Source of the DNA: Gnetum montanum
Lineage: Eukaryota; Streptophyta; Gnetopsida; Gnetales; Gnetaceae
Assembly: GCA_015680685.1 (NCBI GenBank)
Contig: MNCI01008335.1
Coordinates: forward strand, 283,916-347,915
Direction of reading: 5' to 3'
DNA length: 64,000 bases
Below, piece after piece: positions 32,325 to 44,269 of the stretch; the stretch's first letter is position 1, and each line of letters begins with the position of its first letter. The notes under the pieces were generated by a model. It was given only the letters and a program-made list of their open reading frames with translations. It was not told the origin of the DNA and did no database searches. A program made the translations under genes and the position numbers.

Positions 32325-32687
32325 TAATTCTTTTTCTGTAGTAGTGTAGTTAAGTTGTACACCAATGATACTTTTACTTGCATAGTGGATGTAATAAGGA
32401 TGTTTCTGGTCATCTAACTATGTAAGTACAGCTCCTAAGGCATAGTTGGACACGTCAATCATGATATGGAATGGTTTGGACCAATCAGGAGCTTGTAAAA
32501 TGGGTGTTTCTACCAGCTTCTATTTCAAAGTTTGGAAAGCTAGTTCACATTCCTTGGTCCACTTGAAGGGTACGTCCTTTTTCGTTAGCTCTACCAATGA
32601 TTTGGAAATCTTTGAAAAGTTCTCTATGAATCTCCTATAGTAGCCAGTATGTCCAAGGAATGACCGAATTTCTTTGATAGTTTCTGG

Positions 32688-33233
32688 TTAATGGGTAATT
32701 CCTTGGATGACTTTGATTTTCTCAGGGTCTACCTCTATCCCTGTACGTGAGATTTTACATCCAAGTACTATGCCTTCTTGGACCATCAAATGGCTCTTTT
32801 GCCAGTTGAGCATCAAATTAGTTTCTACACATCTTTTCAGCACTTGCTCTAACCAATCCAAGGCTTGATCAAAGTTTGCTCCATAAGTGGAGAAGTCATC
32901 CATAAACACTTCCACACCATTTCCTATCTGATACTGGAATATGCTTAGAACTAAGCGTTGAAACGTTGCAAGGGCATTGCACAAGCCAAACAACATTTTT
33001 TTGTATGCAAATGTTCCCCAAGGACTAGTGAATGTAGTTTTGGCTTGGTCTTCTAGGGTTATTTGTATTTGGTTGTATCTGCTATATCCATCCAGAAAAC
33101 TATAATAGCAATGCCCTACGATTGTGTCTAAGACTTGGTCAATAAATGGCAACGAAAAGTGATCCTTGAATGTTGCCATGTTTAGTAGCCTAAAATCCAT
33201 GCACACCCTTCCTTTGCCTTCCTTTTTAGGCAC
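32688..33233 (-). pseudogene. Reverse transcriptase of element C (partial)
   Basis: 181 codons: 'GRVCMDFRLLNMATFKDHF', 'LPFIDQVLD', 'YSFLDGYSRYNQI' (first catalytic Asp), 'KKMLFGLCNALATFQR', 'VEVFMDDFSTYG' (the x-x-D-D box as FMDD) and 'GIVLGCKIS'. The motif order is standard for gypsy RT. N-terminal and thumb parts are displaced by stops. Confidence 0.92.
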
Positions 33234-33875
33234 GATTACTAAGGGGCTAACACATTCGCTATCAACAATGGGGTATATGAACCCAGCCTTTAGAAGCTAT
33301 TCAATTTCTTCTTTTACTACTTGCTTCAACTTTGGGTTCAATCGCCTCTATGGTTGTTTTCGAGGCTTCATGGAGGAGTCAGTGTAAATCCTATGCTGGC
33401 ATTTCCTAGGATGTATTCCAGTTAATTCTAGATATGACTAGGTGAGGGCTTTTGACCACTTTTTTATTACCTTTAGCAGCCTTTGTTTTTGTTGCAGAGC
33501 AATTTTTGCGTTGATGATTATCGATTTTCCATTCTTAAGGAACGTGTACTCCATACCAGTGGGCAATGGTTTTAGCTCTAGGGGCTCCTGTTTAAATTTC
33601 TTAGGAATTTCCAACTTCCCCTAGTTGATGTTTTTGAGGTTAGGAATTGGAAGTTTGCGGTGGACTTGCTCTAATGTGTTTATGCTATCTATGTAAGTGC
33701 AAGTCAAACCCTCAGTTAGTTCCATGCATATAAGTGAGCTGCTTTCTTGATCAGCTGTTAACCACTAGGTGTCTTCTTGTCATGTGGCTACTACATATAG
33801 GCATCTTTGTATATTGATCACTTGTGCACACTAATTGCATGCAGGCAATGTTAATCTTTGCACAACCCATGATCT

Positions 33876-34235
33876 CTACATGTAATTACACCCTATGTCA
33901 CTGTATGCGATGCATGGAAATTTCTTCTTCTCAATCTTTTTAAAAGTATTTTCCTTACATATTTCTAGGGAAAGATCGTGGATTCCTAGGCACACATCGA
34001 TAGTGCTTAGCCATGCCCTTCCCATGATGATTGGAAAATCCCCCTTACTATTGTTCACTTGAATCACTAAGAAGTTAGCTAGATACGACCATCCACAAAC
34101 AGTGGTAACAATGTCCTTCACTAGTCCCAAGGGAATAGTGATGGATTGGTCGGCCAACTCTAAACGGATGTTGCTCTTTTTTAATGGAGGTAGGTTCCAG
34201 GCCTTGTAAATTTCTTGGGTATTAGGTTGACACAA
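33876..34235 (-). pseudogene. Aspartic protease region of element C
   Basis: 119 codons carrying 'IRLELADQSITIPLGLVKDI' and 'NNSKGDFPIIMGRAWLSTID', the C-terminal hallmark (hydrophobic-GRxWL) of gypsy proteases. The active-site D-S/T-G segment lies just upstream and is not in this frame. It would mature the polyprotein. Confidence 0.8.
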
Positions 34236-34567
34236 AAACCTAAATCAAAAAGATCTTTGCATGGCTCATTCCCAATGATTTATAGATATATCAGGGGACT
34301 CCCAAGATCAGAGAATTTCCTGGGAAGGTGGTCAGCTTTGATCCAATTGGTAACGGCATGTGTTAACATGACTGTATGTGTTGAATGTGGTGTTAGGCTC
34401 AAAGGGGGCTCTGAAGCTTTATTTGATACAGAGATGTCCAAACACTTAGCCGCTTGTGGTTGCAAAGGCTTGGTTGGACTATTAGTTCTGAAGAAAGGTC
34501 TTTTTTTCATATAGTTGTTAGAACCAACAATAGGTTGAGGATTAACAGCCCTTGTGGCATTACGTTA

Positions 34568-36900
34568 CTATGGTTGAGTAGGGAGTTCACCTTGCATTTT
34601 TGGAGTAGGTGGTAATGGAGCTATTGGTGGGAGAGATGTGGCTTGATTTGAAGGATGGTATACTTGTGGAATATCACCCCTAGGAGAGGGAGTCCAATAG
34701 TACTCGTGGGCTTGGTAGTGATGTTGAGGAGTAACGTGACCAACAAAGTCACATGGAGAGATTGGATGTTGCACATAATATCCATATGAATCAAGTTTCT
34801 TATAAGGATACTGTTGCCTTGGTGGTGGTGGCATTCCCCATGATTGTGTGATTTTTCTCAATCGGTTATGGTGGAGTTCCACTTGGATAATATCTTAAAG
34901 GTTGGTGGAACTACCTTGGGTTACCTTGGGGATAAGGTAACCATTGGGATTTTTTCCATTTTTTTAATCGTGGATTAAGTGCATACACCCCAGACTCCTA
35001 CAGATGTGAGATCACAGGGCAACATCCCTTAGGATGGTCATATTGACATATCTTGCATCCACTATCATCGTTTGTATTTTGAGTCCACAACCTCTTCAAT
35101 AATAGCAACTTTTCCCTTACCCTTATTATGTGCATTTTCTGCTTCTCTCTTTTTTCTTTTGTCGTGATCACTACCTCGCTCTCTAGACTCCTCTACTATT
35201 TTGAGAATAGTTTGAAACCTACTATCTAGGGAGTTCCACATTTGGTCTACCTTTGCCAATACTTCTGATGTTAACTTTTGGATAGGCAAGGTTTTCCTAT
35301 TCACCATTTCTTCGAGTGGTGACTCTTCCTCATCCTCATAAAATCTTACTCCCTTCTTCCAGAGGGAAGGATCTCAGTTGTATTCTTTCGCACTTTCTTT
35401 ATTTCATAGCTCACCTACTTCCTTAGCAACTTTCTCTAGTAGTTTGTGAATTTGATGGGACCTAAGCTCGAATAACCTTCCTTGGGCATAAGTCCCAAGG
35501 GTTCTTCTCATTTCATGCCTAAGCCCATGTACGAGATGGCGTAGCTGATCCCGTTGTGAATAACCATGGCTAGGACAACATAGTAATAGTGCAAAATAGC
35601 AGCCCATGGTAGAATCCAAGGGTTCATAACTTCCTTGTTTCCATCCTTGGATTTTCTTTCGAAGGTTAGACACCTGGGAGTACATTTCGTACTTATCGTT
35701 GAATAATTCTAACACAGTACTCCACCTACGAATGGATTCCAGTTCTAAGGACGGGTACTAGCTTTCAGCTTCTTTTACTAGTGTCTATGGGAATAACTTA
35801 ATATTTTGCCACTCGTTCTCTATGTTTTGCAAGGCACATGCATTATGAAATGCTTGTAAGTGATTTTGAGGATCAGCATTATATCCCCCTTCAAATCATG
35901 GGATTTTATTCATATCTAACCTCTTAATCCTACTATCTCTTTGGTGCCTTGTTGGAACTCTCACAGCCTCAGTTATGTCTAGCATGCTTCAAGTAGCAAG
36001 TAGGAATTCATCATGATCATCTCATCCATGGTGTCTATGATGCCTACGCTATTTCCTACTCTCCCCTCTTCTATGTCATGATTTCCTAGAGTGCCCTCAT
36101 GCTTTGTCTTGGCTGTTTTGTTTGTGACTTCCACTTTGCTTATCCTTATCCTCATGATTTTTTTCTCTATGGTTGCATCCAGACACTGAAGGAGAGGGTG
36201 AAGGAGATAATGAAGGTAAAGAATAAGGAGAACTACCACCATGACTGTTTCTACTATCTTCTCTTCGGTGGTCTCTACCTTAATCGTGATTGTGATCAAA
36301 ATGCCCACCTTCATCATGTGTCCTTGTTCCTTTTTCAGACACTTTGTGTCCATTGGTATCAACACCTCAGTTATGAATAGTATAATGAAGGTTATGATAC
36401 ACAACCCCTTGGCCAAAGTCAAGGGGAGGAACATCATTATGTGGGCGACTACCTAAGGCAGGTTCATCACCCTCAATTTTGCTTAAAACGTGGGGGGCAT
36501 CCTTGGACCATTTTCCCTTCAAAGACTTATGGTGTCTCTCCTGTTGCAAATCCCTTTGATGTTGTGCCTCTATGGGACGATAGTCTCTCGAATCATAGTC
36601 TTGCACAATGTATTCTATGTGTAAGTGTTGCATGGCTATCCGTGTGAGAGCATAAAGAAGCATGCTTGGGACTGGACAGTTGGAAGGTAACACTATGTTA
36701 CCTTCCAAGTCATGCAAATGCAATTGTTTGTCTTGATGGAGAATAAAGGTGAAGTCGGGTACATATTCATCAGGATGAATATATACCACATGAAATTGTT
36801 GAGGGATTGATGGATCAATGTCATGTGTATTATGCCACTGATTGCTTCTTGTGTTAGTCCTAGGCAGTGAAGTGCTTTTGTGCGAAGAAGAAGACATTTT
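34568..36900 (-). pseudogene. Gag of element C, fragmented
   Basis: Homologous to the intact gag of A but broken into pieces: the N-terminal polar region from MSSSSHKS (about 36,897), the capsid core at 35,404-35,715 ('VSNLRKKIQGWKQGSYEPLD', 'GTYAQGRLFELRSHQI'), a charged linker (35,065-35,307), a zinc knuckle at 35,019-35,057 (C-x2-C-x3-H-x4-C) and a Pro/Gln/His-rich C-terminus (34,568-34,882). The knuckle spacing is the same as in element A. Confidence 0.85.
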
Positions 36901-37010
36901 GTCTTGCTCAATGTGCAATGTACTATTATCTTTTCCTTAACCAACCCTAAGGGTTCATTCCAACGATGTGAATGATTTCCTAAGTTCTACTTAGCGCACA
37001 AACAACTAAG

Positions 37011-37028
37011 TCCCTGGCAACGGCACCA
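37011..37028 (-). other. Primer-binding site of element C, decayed tRNA-Asp type
   Basis: Plus-strand TCCCTGGCAACGGCACCA differs from the perfect site of A at two positions, both at CpG sites (CCGG to CTGG and GCGCC to GCACC). Confidence 0.85.
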
Positions 37029-37029
37029 A

Positions 37030-37864
37030 TGATGAGCAACGAGGTACCCCTACACTCAACCATATGAATATGAATGTTTCACACACAATCCGGTTGAATT
37101 CCAAGGACTAAGTGCCTATGCACCTTTGTGGAACAATAATGGATTGGTTAATCATTGTCTTCCCAAACTTACTTCTATGTCACAGTTGTATGGTTAAGTA
37201 AGCTTGAGGCATATGATTTTTATAGCTTTTATGTATTTTATATCTTGCGCTAGTAAGGAGGGGGAGAGAGATCACTAAGTAACTAATCTAATTTAACTAC
37301 TCATTAACTAAGTTCTAATTACTCCTAACACCAGTATCCATTCCCACTTGCCGTACACATCCTGAACTAGTGTAACGCTGCTGGGATTACCAAACACTAA
37401 TCGTTACTGGGTTACCAAGTGCTACACGCATGCTCGAAGCGATCGTACTAAGTGTATTTAACTAAGAAAGTTGTAGGGTGAGAGAAATCATTAATCAACT
37501 AGGAAAACATTAAATAATAATTAACGCTAATTAATCTATTCTGAATGCTGCAAGGTTTATCATATAGTTCATCTTTATTGACGTACACAAAGTGTGCTCA
37601 GGTACAAAATGCTTGAATACAAATTTGTTCACTCTATGACTCCTACGGCGGGCACACAGAAATAATTCTAACTCTGAAGGGAAAAATGGCAAGAGTTTGG
37701 CTAAGGGACTAACTTCTAACTGTGGAAACCAAGGGCACTGCCTCTTATTTATAGGCAAGGAGATAGGCCCCAATATCGGGTATTCGACATCGCATGGTTG
37801 GATTTGATATTGCGGACTCGATATCATGGACATGATATCATGGTCCCAATATCGCGGTTCATCG
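37030..37864 (-). repeat. 5' LTR of element C
   Basis: 835 bp from TGATGA to TCATCG (final CA changed to CG). TATA box at 37,741-37,754 (minus). The U3 side (about 37,765-37,860) holds several diverged GATATC-type copies, more than the 3' LTR. The AATAAAGA arm of the poly(A) inverted repeat is mutated here (about 37,615). Confidence 0.88.
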
Positions 37865-38094
37865 CTGGGTGTTGCTGCTGCAAGTTGTTATTCCTACTTG
37901 GTATTTCTATGGTGCTATTATTGCTTACAAGCCATCATTATTGTAATTGTTAACTCTGCTAAGTTTTTTTTATTTTTTGATATGGTTCCATTACTTTTTA
38001 TTATCTATTTAAGTTATTTATTATCCCTCTATCTCATGGTTTGGTAAATGGAACAAATTGAACTATTATAGATATATTTTATAGCAAAGAAACA
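37865..38094. other. Right flank of element C
   Basis: Starts with target-duplication copy ctggg, then 'gtgttgctgctgcaagttg', continuing the TTG/TTGCTACTT-rich sequence interrupted at 27,950. No gene. Confidence 0.55.
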
Positions 38095-38470
38095 AAGCAA
38101 CCAACACCACCATCTTTAGTATTAATTAATTTTCCAAACTATACTAGTCCATCATTTATGTCTTCTTCAAAGTAAAGAGTTCCAATAATGCCACTACAAT
38201 TTGGTTCTACATAAATCACAAGGCATGACACTTGACAAAGTTGTTGTTGATATCTGGATTAGTCTATGTAGCACTTTCTTGTGTTAGATCATTATCATAC
38301 TTACAAGTTTACTATGTAATTTCTTATTACCAGTGTGAAAAAATTAACAAATCAAAATTAACCCAAAGAAAAATAAATGAAGAAAATCATCTAAAAATTT
38401 GTTTAAAAGAAACACTTTTAATTTTGCATATAATGACAAGTACAATTTTGAATAATTCATTTATGATATT
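38095..38470 (+). pseudogene. Second Helitron-type helicase fragment
   Basis: 'HKSQGMTLDKVVVDIW' and, in the next frame, 'GLVYVALSCVRSLSYL' are the last two PIF1-like helicase motifs, split by a frameshift near 38,250. Upstream 'VLINFPNYTSPSF' may be the preceding helicase segment. About 340 bp downstream lies an RPA70-like gene on the same strand, the order known in plant Helitrons. Confidence 0.72.
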
Positions 38471-38810
38471 ATAAACTTTAGAAATAAATATTAGTTAATA
38501 TAAATGATTTTTTATTTATGTATGCTATGAGAAGAATTAATATTATGTGAATAACACAGTGTCCATAAACTTCATGGCTACTCCACTTAGTTTGATGCCA
38601 TTATCTATTCTTGGGCATTATGACAAAAATTGGGTTTTCGAAGTTCATGTAATATACAAACTAGTATGAAACCATTTGTAAATATTAAAGATGAAAAAAG
38701 TATAAACTTTTCAAGTAATGAATGTTGAGGTATCAATTTCAATTATTTCTATCTATGTTCATTGTAATGTATTTAAATATTAATAGCTACTAATTCACTA
38801 CTTTTCATAG

Positions 38811-40459
38811 GCATTTGTTAGGCAAGTCATAGCCTACAATGAAGATGTGAAGATAGTAAACGCTAATTTACATGTAGGGAATGTATATCATATTCATAGA
38901 GGAAAAATTAAAAGAAAAAATATAAAATTTAATAAAACAAAATGTGATTATGAAATGGTATTAAAAAAATTCTTAGAAATCCAACAAATAGATAAGATGG
39001 CCAAGGAAATTTCAGATTACAAGTATACTTTCATCAAGCTTATAAATCTGGACTCTTATATCAACTCACAAGAAAAACTAGGTAATTTGTAGAATTGCTA
39101 ATTATTGAGTAATATATTTTATTTGTTTCATAACTAACCTTTCTTTTTAACATTTACAAATATAATTAGAATAGTAGTAGGAATAAGCCCAAGTAATACA
39201 TTAAAAAAAAGATGTAAATGATCAAACAATTGAAAGAAGACAATTAGAAATACTAGATCCAAGGTAAGAAAATATTTCTTATTTCATTATAATATAAATA
39301 TGTTGAAGTTTATAATTCTAAACTTACATTTGTATTATGATTGTAGTAATGATGAGCCTACAATTATAACATTATAGAGGCATTTAGCAATTGTAGAAGG
39401 GGACAAGCTTTATGGAATGATTAAAAAAGACACAACATCATCTCTAGTTGTAACGCTTTCAAATGTTTATGTAAAAGACTTCTCTGGAAAACGGGTAACA
39501 ACATCCAATGACTGTAGTGTTATCATCAATCCCAACATTTTAGAAATAAGAAAATTGCAAAAATGGTAAGAAATTTTATTTTAAAACTAAAATATTTAAT
39601 TATTGAAATTTGCTAAACTTATTTTCTTTGATAGCTATACAAGTATAAATGAATCAAAAGAAAAAACAAGCCACATTACGTGAACTAACTCAATCTATTT
39701 ATATTAGTAATGTATGTCAAGTCATAAAAAATAAAAACTTGATTTTTTAAAAACTTATATAATAAAAATAATTGAAATATTTTTTACATGTTAATTACGT
39801 TGCAGCTGCCTATATAATTAGCATATCAACCATGAGAGATTTGTGGTATATAGCTTGTTCAAGATGTAGATGTCATGTTAAGGCTTCTGAAGAAAGAAGC
39901 TCAAAAGAAGGCTTAGAAAAAACATTATATGAATGTATTACCTATGGCATAAAACATAAAAATTATCAATTACAGTAAATTAGTGCATATTGATTTACAA
40001 TTTAATAAAATAAAAATTGAATAATTATTGATATTGATAACCTATATTTCATGAAATAGGTATCTTTTCTATGTGAAAGTGGTGGATGATACTGCACAAA
40101 CTTTGATGATACTATATGATGAGGAGGGTAAAAGATTATTGGGATAGAAAGCCATGAACTAAAATTAAGACAAGTACATGTGTTAATTATGTAAGACAAT
40201 TTAAATATAAACTATATATTCAACTTTTGCATGTTTTGCAGGAAAATGACCTTAAAAGCTTTCAAGAAATACTTGATAATATTACTTAGCCACTATTTGA
40301 GTTCAAAATTTATATCACTATATCAAAGTTTAAAGAAGTAGAAGAATGACGATACAATGTTCATCAAATAAGAGAATTCCAGCCAATAAAGAAAACTATA
40401 AAACAATTTTCCAACATTGAAAAAATATTATCTGAGTTACAAAGATACTCATCTACATA
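38811..40459 (+). pseudogene. RPA70-like (replication protein A large subunit) gene, Helitron cargo, decayed
   Basis: About seven exon-like blocks with splice-like borders: 38,811-39,066, 39,170-39,263, 39,348-39,566, 39,634-39,706, 39,805-39,976, 40,060-40,165 and 40,242-40,459. Blocks 1-3 read as the DNA-binding OB folds ('GNVYHIHRGKIK', 'CDYEMVL', 'VGISPSNTLKKR', 'VTLSNVYVKDFSGKRV', 'SVIINPNI'). Block 5 holds the zinc-ribbon start 'LWYIACSRCRCHV' and 'YECITYGIKH', where the last expected Cys is Tyr. Block 6 is 'YLFYVKVVDDTAQTLMILYD'. In-frame stops occur in blocks 2, 3, 4, 6 and 7. RPA binds single-stranded DNA; Helitron copies are thought to help rolling-circle replication. Assignment to a Helitron rests on the adjacent helicase. 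Confidence 0.8.
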
Positions 40460-42300
40460 ATAAAGTCATGTTTTTATCTATTTTATTTGAAAAATTTTTG
40501 TGCATTTTTCTATACATTATTTCACCTACTGTACTACTTACATAGATTTTTTTAGATTTATAGATAAATTCTTCTACTTGCTATAAGCACTTTTAAAAGC
40601 TACATAATATTTGGAAGCTACATTGTATTAAGATAGATTTTGTTAGAGTAAGCAAGGTATAATTGTATTCTATGATATTTACAACTGTGATTGAAATGTC
40701 ATAATATTTAAAACTTGTATTAAGAAAGATTTTGTTAAAGTAAGCATTTTGTAATTGTATTCAGTGACATTTACAATTGTTAATGAAATGTTTTATATTA
40801 GACTTTGGATTTGGAAAAAATACAATTCTTAAAATTGTTGCTATCTCATTCAATAAATGAATATTTCAATAGCATTTACTATTATTACTGTTATCAATGA
40901 AACATTATATTTATCAGCCTATGCATATTTAGAACCAAACTTGCTACACAAGACTATAATTTTAACAAACAAAAATAAAATTGCTACTTCTTGCTTTCAA
41001 ATATTGATGTGTAGAGTTAATAAATAGTTAACAAAGGAAAACATACTAAGATTGTTGCACTTAAAGATTGCATCAAAGGTTGTCTTAGTAAATTTGTAGC
41101 ATAAAGTTAAAATGAGATAAATAAGTCTAAATTAGTCCATTTGTTTCAATTTACACAATTAAGGATTCCAAATTTTCAAGAGGCATTTCACTAATAGAAT
41201 ACACTCTCTTCCAACCAATAAAGCTATTTTTAATTTTATTTAAAATACGTAAAAAATAAATTCATGTTTGCTACTTTCATCATTCATATGAATCAAGCCT
41301 TCTTAGAATAATGATTTATCATTCCATGTACCTTTTATGATGACAACACTACCTTGAGTGATTTTTGAAGAAAACAATAGGAAACATTAATAAAGCAAAC
41401 CATCTATATAAATTTTAGCACGTAATGCATCTCCTTCTAAAATTATTCCAAGCTTCTTTGCAACAAATTCATTACATCATCTTTATTTATTTATTCTTTC
41501 CTCATTCATTTTGATCCAAAGCATACAATAGCACTAAATGGGCAATAGAAAGAAATTAATGTTAAATAATATTTGTCTAGGCATTTATAGCACATCGATA
41601 GCAATAAATGTCAAAAATGAATCAGTCAATTCAATATTTCTTTACACCATAAGCTAAAGAAGAATAGTTGAGGACAACATTCAAACAAAACATGGAAGAA
41701 AAATTCCTAACTAAAGTTGAGCAAGAGAAAAATGGCTGAACCCACTGTAATTTGCTTCAAATATATCATCCTCATAACACTAGTTGTGTCATGAAAACAA
41801 TTTTTAAACAATTAAACAAAGTACCTCATTTAATTAGTTATTGATAATTACCGAACTAGTTACTACTAGTGGCAAGTTTCTACCCTCTATTGTTCAACCT
41901 TCTCATACAAATGATCTGAAAAAACTATATGCTACTAAAAAATATTAACCCATGTCCTGATCCTTTTTAAGTTAATCACTGATTTTGCTTATTTTTGAAA
42001 AACAAATGACCTCAAAGAAACATAATTCACTACCATTAGTGCTTTGGTATTCTTCATCATAGGTTCTGACTTGAAATAAAGTTGCAATTATAAACCAAGA
42101 GACAGATTCATTGTTACAAAAATGTTAGAGCCCAAAATGGAGAAGCATAGAAAAAGGATTGTGGTACTTTAGAAAATAAGAAAAAGAGTAGCAGTACTAA
42201 CTATAAAGATCTTTGTATCCAAATTGCAATGCATAAAGAACTTGTTCATTGATTTATTTATGTCTGTACTTAAAATAAATTTATGTTCTTAAAAGTGATT
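40460..42300. other. AT-rich interval without recognised genes
   Basis: Contains diverged direct repeats such as 'aagatttttgttagagtaagca' / 'aagattttgttaaagtaagca' (about 40,631 and 40,723). No open frame of interest. Confidence 0.55.
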
Positions 42301-42323
42301 TAATAATTAAACACACTTCTCAC

Positions 42324-43505
42324 TCAAGCATAGAAGACTTTAACTACTCTACTATGAAAAATAATGATTGTGATATAAAATAGATGTGTAACAAGTTTAT
42401 ACATAAGCATAGTAGCCTTAACATCATACAAAGATTTTTTTTCTTTCGTATGCACTCGAAAAATGTTGAATTCCATCATGGCTATAAAAATAATATCTTT
42501 GATCAACATTTTTATTTGATAAAAATAATGTCTTTGATTAACATTTTTATTTGACGAGTCATATCCTGTAAAACTGTTTGTTATACCATCTACAAAATAT
42601 TGCCATAATGTTTGGAACATAATTTCAAAAAAGAGCCATCATTTTCTAATTTTAACTATTGAGGAAAAACACTTTATCTCTCAACATCTCCACACTCTAA
42701 ATTCCAACTTTTTTTCCTTTCAATGGTAAGCAATATTTTTGCAAAATTTAAAAATACTATTATTGTTAAAACTACATAACTTATATACAAACACATGCTT
42801 CTTATAACACTTCATTTCATATTTTTTTTTACCTGAAGAATATGGTTTGTTTCTACACAAGTAGGCTGATTATTATTACTTTCATGTATTATTCTTTTTG
42901 CAATCTCTGACAATTGTCCTAAATAAAGATAACATATTGTTTTTGATAAAATACTTATACATATAAAATAATCATCACCTACATCTAATATAGCATCCTC
43001 ACCATCATACAATGATTCTTGATTATTTTTATGTGCATTTAGCAAATCTTGATTTCCATCATGACTATAAAAATGATAAGTCTAATCAACATTTCTATTT
43101 GATAAGTCATACTCTATATGACTATTTGATATAGCACCAGCAATAAATTTGCCATGATATCTTATACATGATTTCTTTAAAGAGTTGTCATTTCCTAATG
43201 TTACTTGTGCATAATAAATACTATTTCAATCACCAATTGTAGAATCATAATGCAAATTCGTTTATCCCTTCAATGATAAGCAACATTTTTGCATAGTTTT
43301 CAATGATTATATTCATTAAAACTATGGAAGTTACACACAACTATGTACTTTTTATAACACTGTGTTTTTTATTATATGTTTACTTGAATATTATGTTGTG
43401 CATCTATATAAGTCTGTGACGTTCATGTATTATTTTTTTTAAAGTCTCACCTAATAATAACTCAACATAAAGAAAACATATCACTTAATGTCAAAAAATT
43501 ACTAT
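42324..43505 (-). repeat. Diverged ~0.55-0.6 kb tandem duplication with coding-like content
   Basis: Two blocks repeat in order: the minus-strand word set 'ATATTGTTTTT...CTTTATTTAGGACAATTG' region near 42,812-42,960 recurs near 43,380-43,505, and the 'ccatcatg(g/a)ctataaaaa' region near 42,474 recurs near 43,056. In the left copy a frame of 77 codons (43,045-42,812) reads 'YLYLGQLSEIAKRIIHESN'; the right copy has a broken version ('VELLLGETLKK'). Unrecognised; possibly remains of downstream exons of the response-regulator relic. Confidence 0.5.
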
Positions 43506-43539
43506 ATGTATAAGATAAAAAAAACATATTACCATCTAT

Positions 43540-44260
43540 TCAAAGCTTTTTCCCACTTGTCATAAATCTCTGCTCAATTTCACTATTCTTAATTCTTTTT
43601 GAATCTTTGCTCTTATCTTTCTACTACTTTTTCTTTGCATTTTTCTCTTATTTTTTCTCATTTTATTTCCATTGCAAAAACAAATATTGCGAATAATTTT
43701 TTGTTTGATCATATGTTGCCACACAGTTTTCACATCTTTCAGAAGTATAGGTTTTAAAAGATAATGACATGCTCCAAGCATGACTTCTTTGTTGATAGTA
43801 TCTTTATCTTCAGCAACAGACATCACTAAGCAACAAAAGGAATATTAAAATATGTACATATAATTACATCAAATTACTTGACCTACAACATATCAAAGAA
43901 CTTACCTATTAAAGGTATCCCTATTTTTTTATAACATACCTTGCTATTTTGAATCTATGTTGAAAAATAATGTGCTCATCAATAATGGCGAGATTAAACA
44001 TATTTCCTTCTTTCTCCAATACATCCAAAGCATTCATTTACTTAGTGCAAATTGTAACTAATAATTAAACAAAAGTTAATGGTAAACATTTTAAAAAGAA
44101 AATTCATACTATAAGCTTAACAAAAACAACACATAAATATACCTTGATAATTACAAGATTCAAATATTTCTTTTGATACCAGTAAACATAAAACATCATA
44201 ATCAATAATAAGAACATGAACTCCATGTAAACCATCATTATGTTTTTGTGCTAACGCCAT
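43540..44260 (-). pseudogene. Type-B (ARR-like) response regulator receiver domain, pseudogene
   Basis: Three exons: 44,260-44,143 ('MALAQKHNDGLHGVHVLIID', 'LLVSKEIFESCNYQ'), about 44,058-43,910 ('LDVLEKEGNMFNLAIIDEHI') and about 43,828-43,540 ('MMSVAEDKDTINKEVMLGAC', 'HYLLKPILLKDVKTVWQHMI'). This is the receiver of plant type-B response regulators, which take phosphate in the cytokinin His-Asp relay and act as nuclear transcription factors. The phospho-acceptor region reads 'IIDEH' where families have S-D-V-H. Stops and a frameshift occur in exon 2. The GARP/Myb DNA-binding domain is not found. A Lys-rich nuclear-localisation-like tract follows exon 3. Confidence 0.8.
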
Positions 44261-44269
44261 GGCATTCTA

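Larger units (their letters stand above)
27955..37864 (-). mobile_element. Element C: complete, decayed Athila-like Ty3/gypsy retrotransposon
   Basis: 9,910 bp on the minus strand: 5' LTR 37,030-37,864, primer-binding site 37,011-37,028, gag about 36,900-34,568, protease 34,235-33,876, reverse transcriptase 33,233-32,688, RNase H 32,324-31,959, integrase 31,907-30,657, a 1.9 kb spacer and the 3' LTR 27,955-28,762. Flanking 5-mers are ctagg (27,950-27,954) and ctggg (37,865-37,869), a target duplication with one mismatch. Frames are interrupted many times and the LTRs have diverged clearly (808 versus 835 bp), so the insertion is old. Confidence 0.92.
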
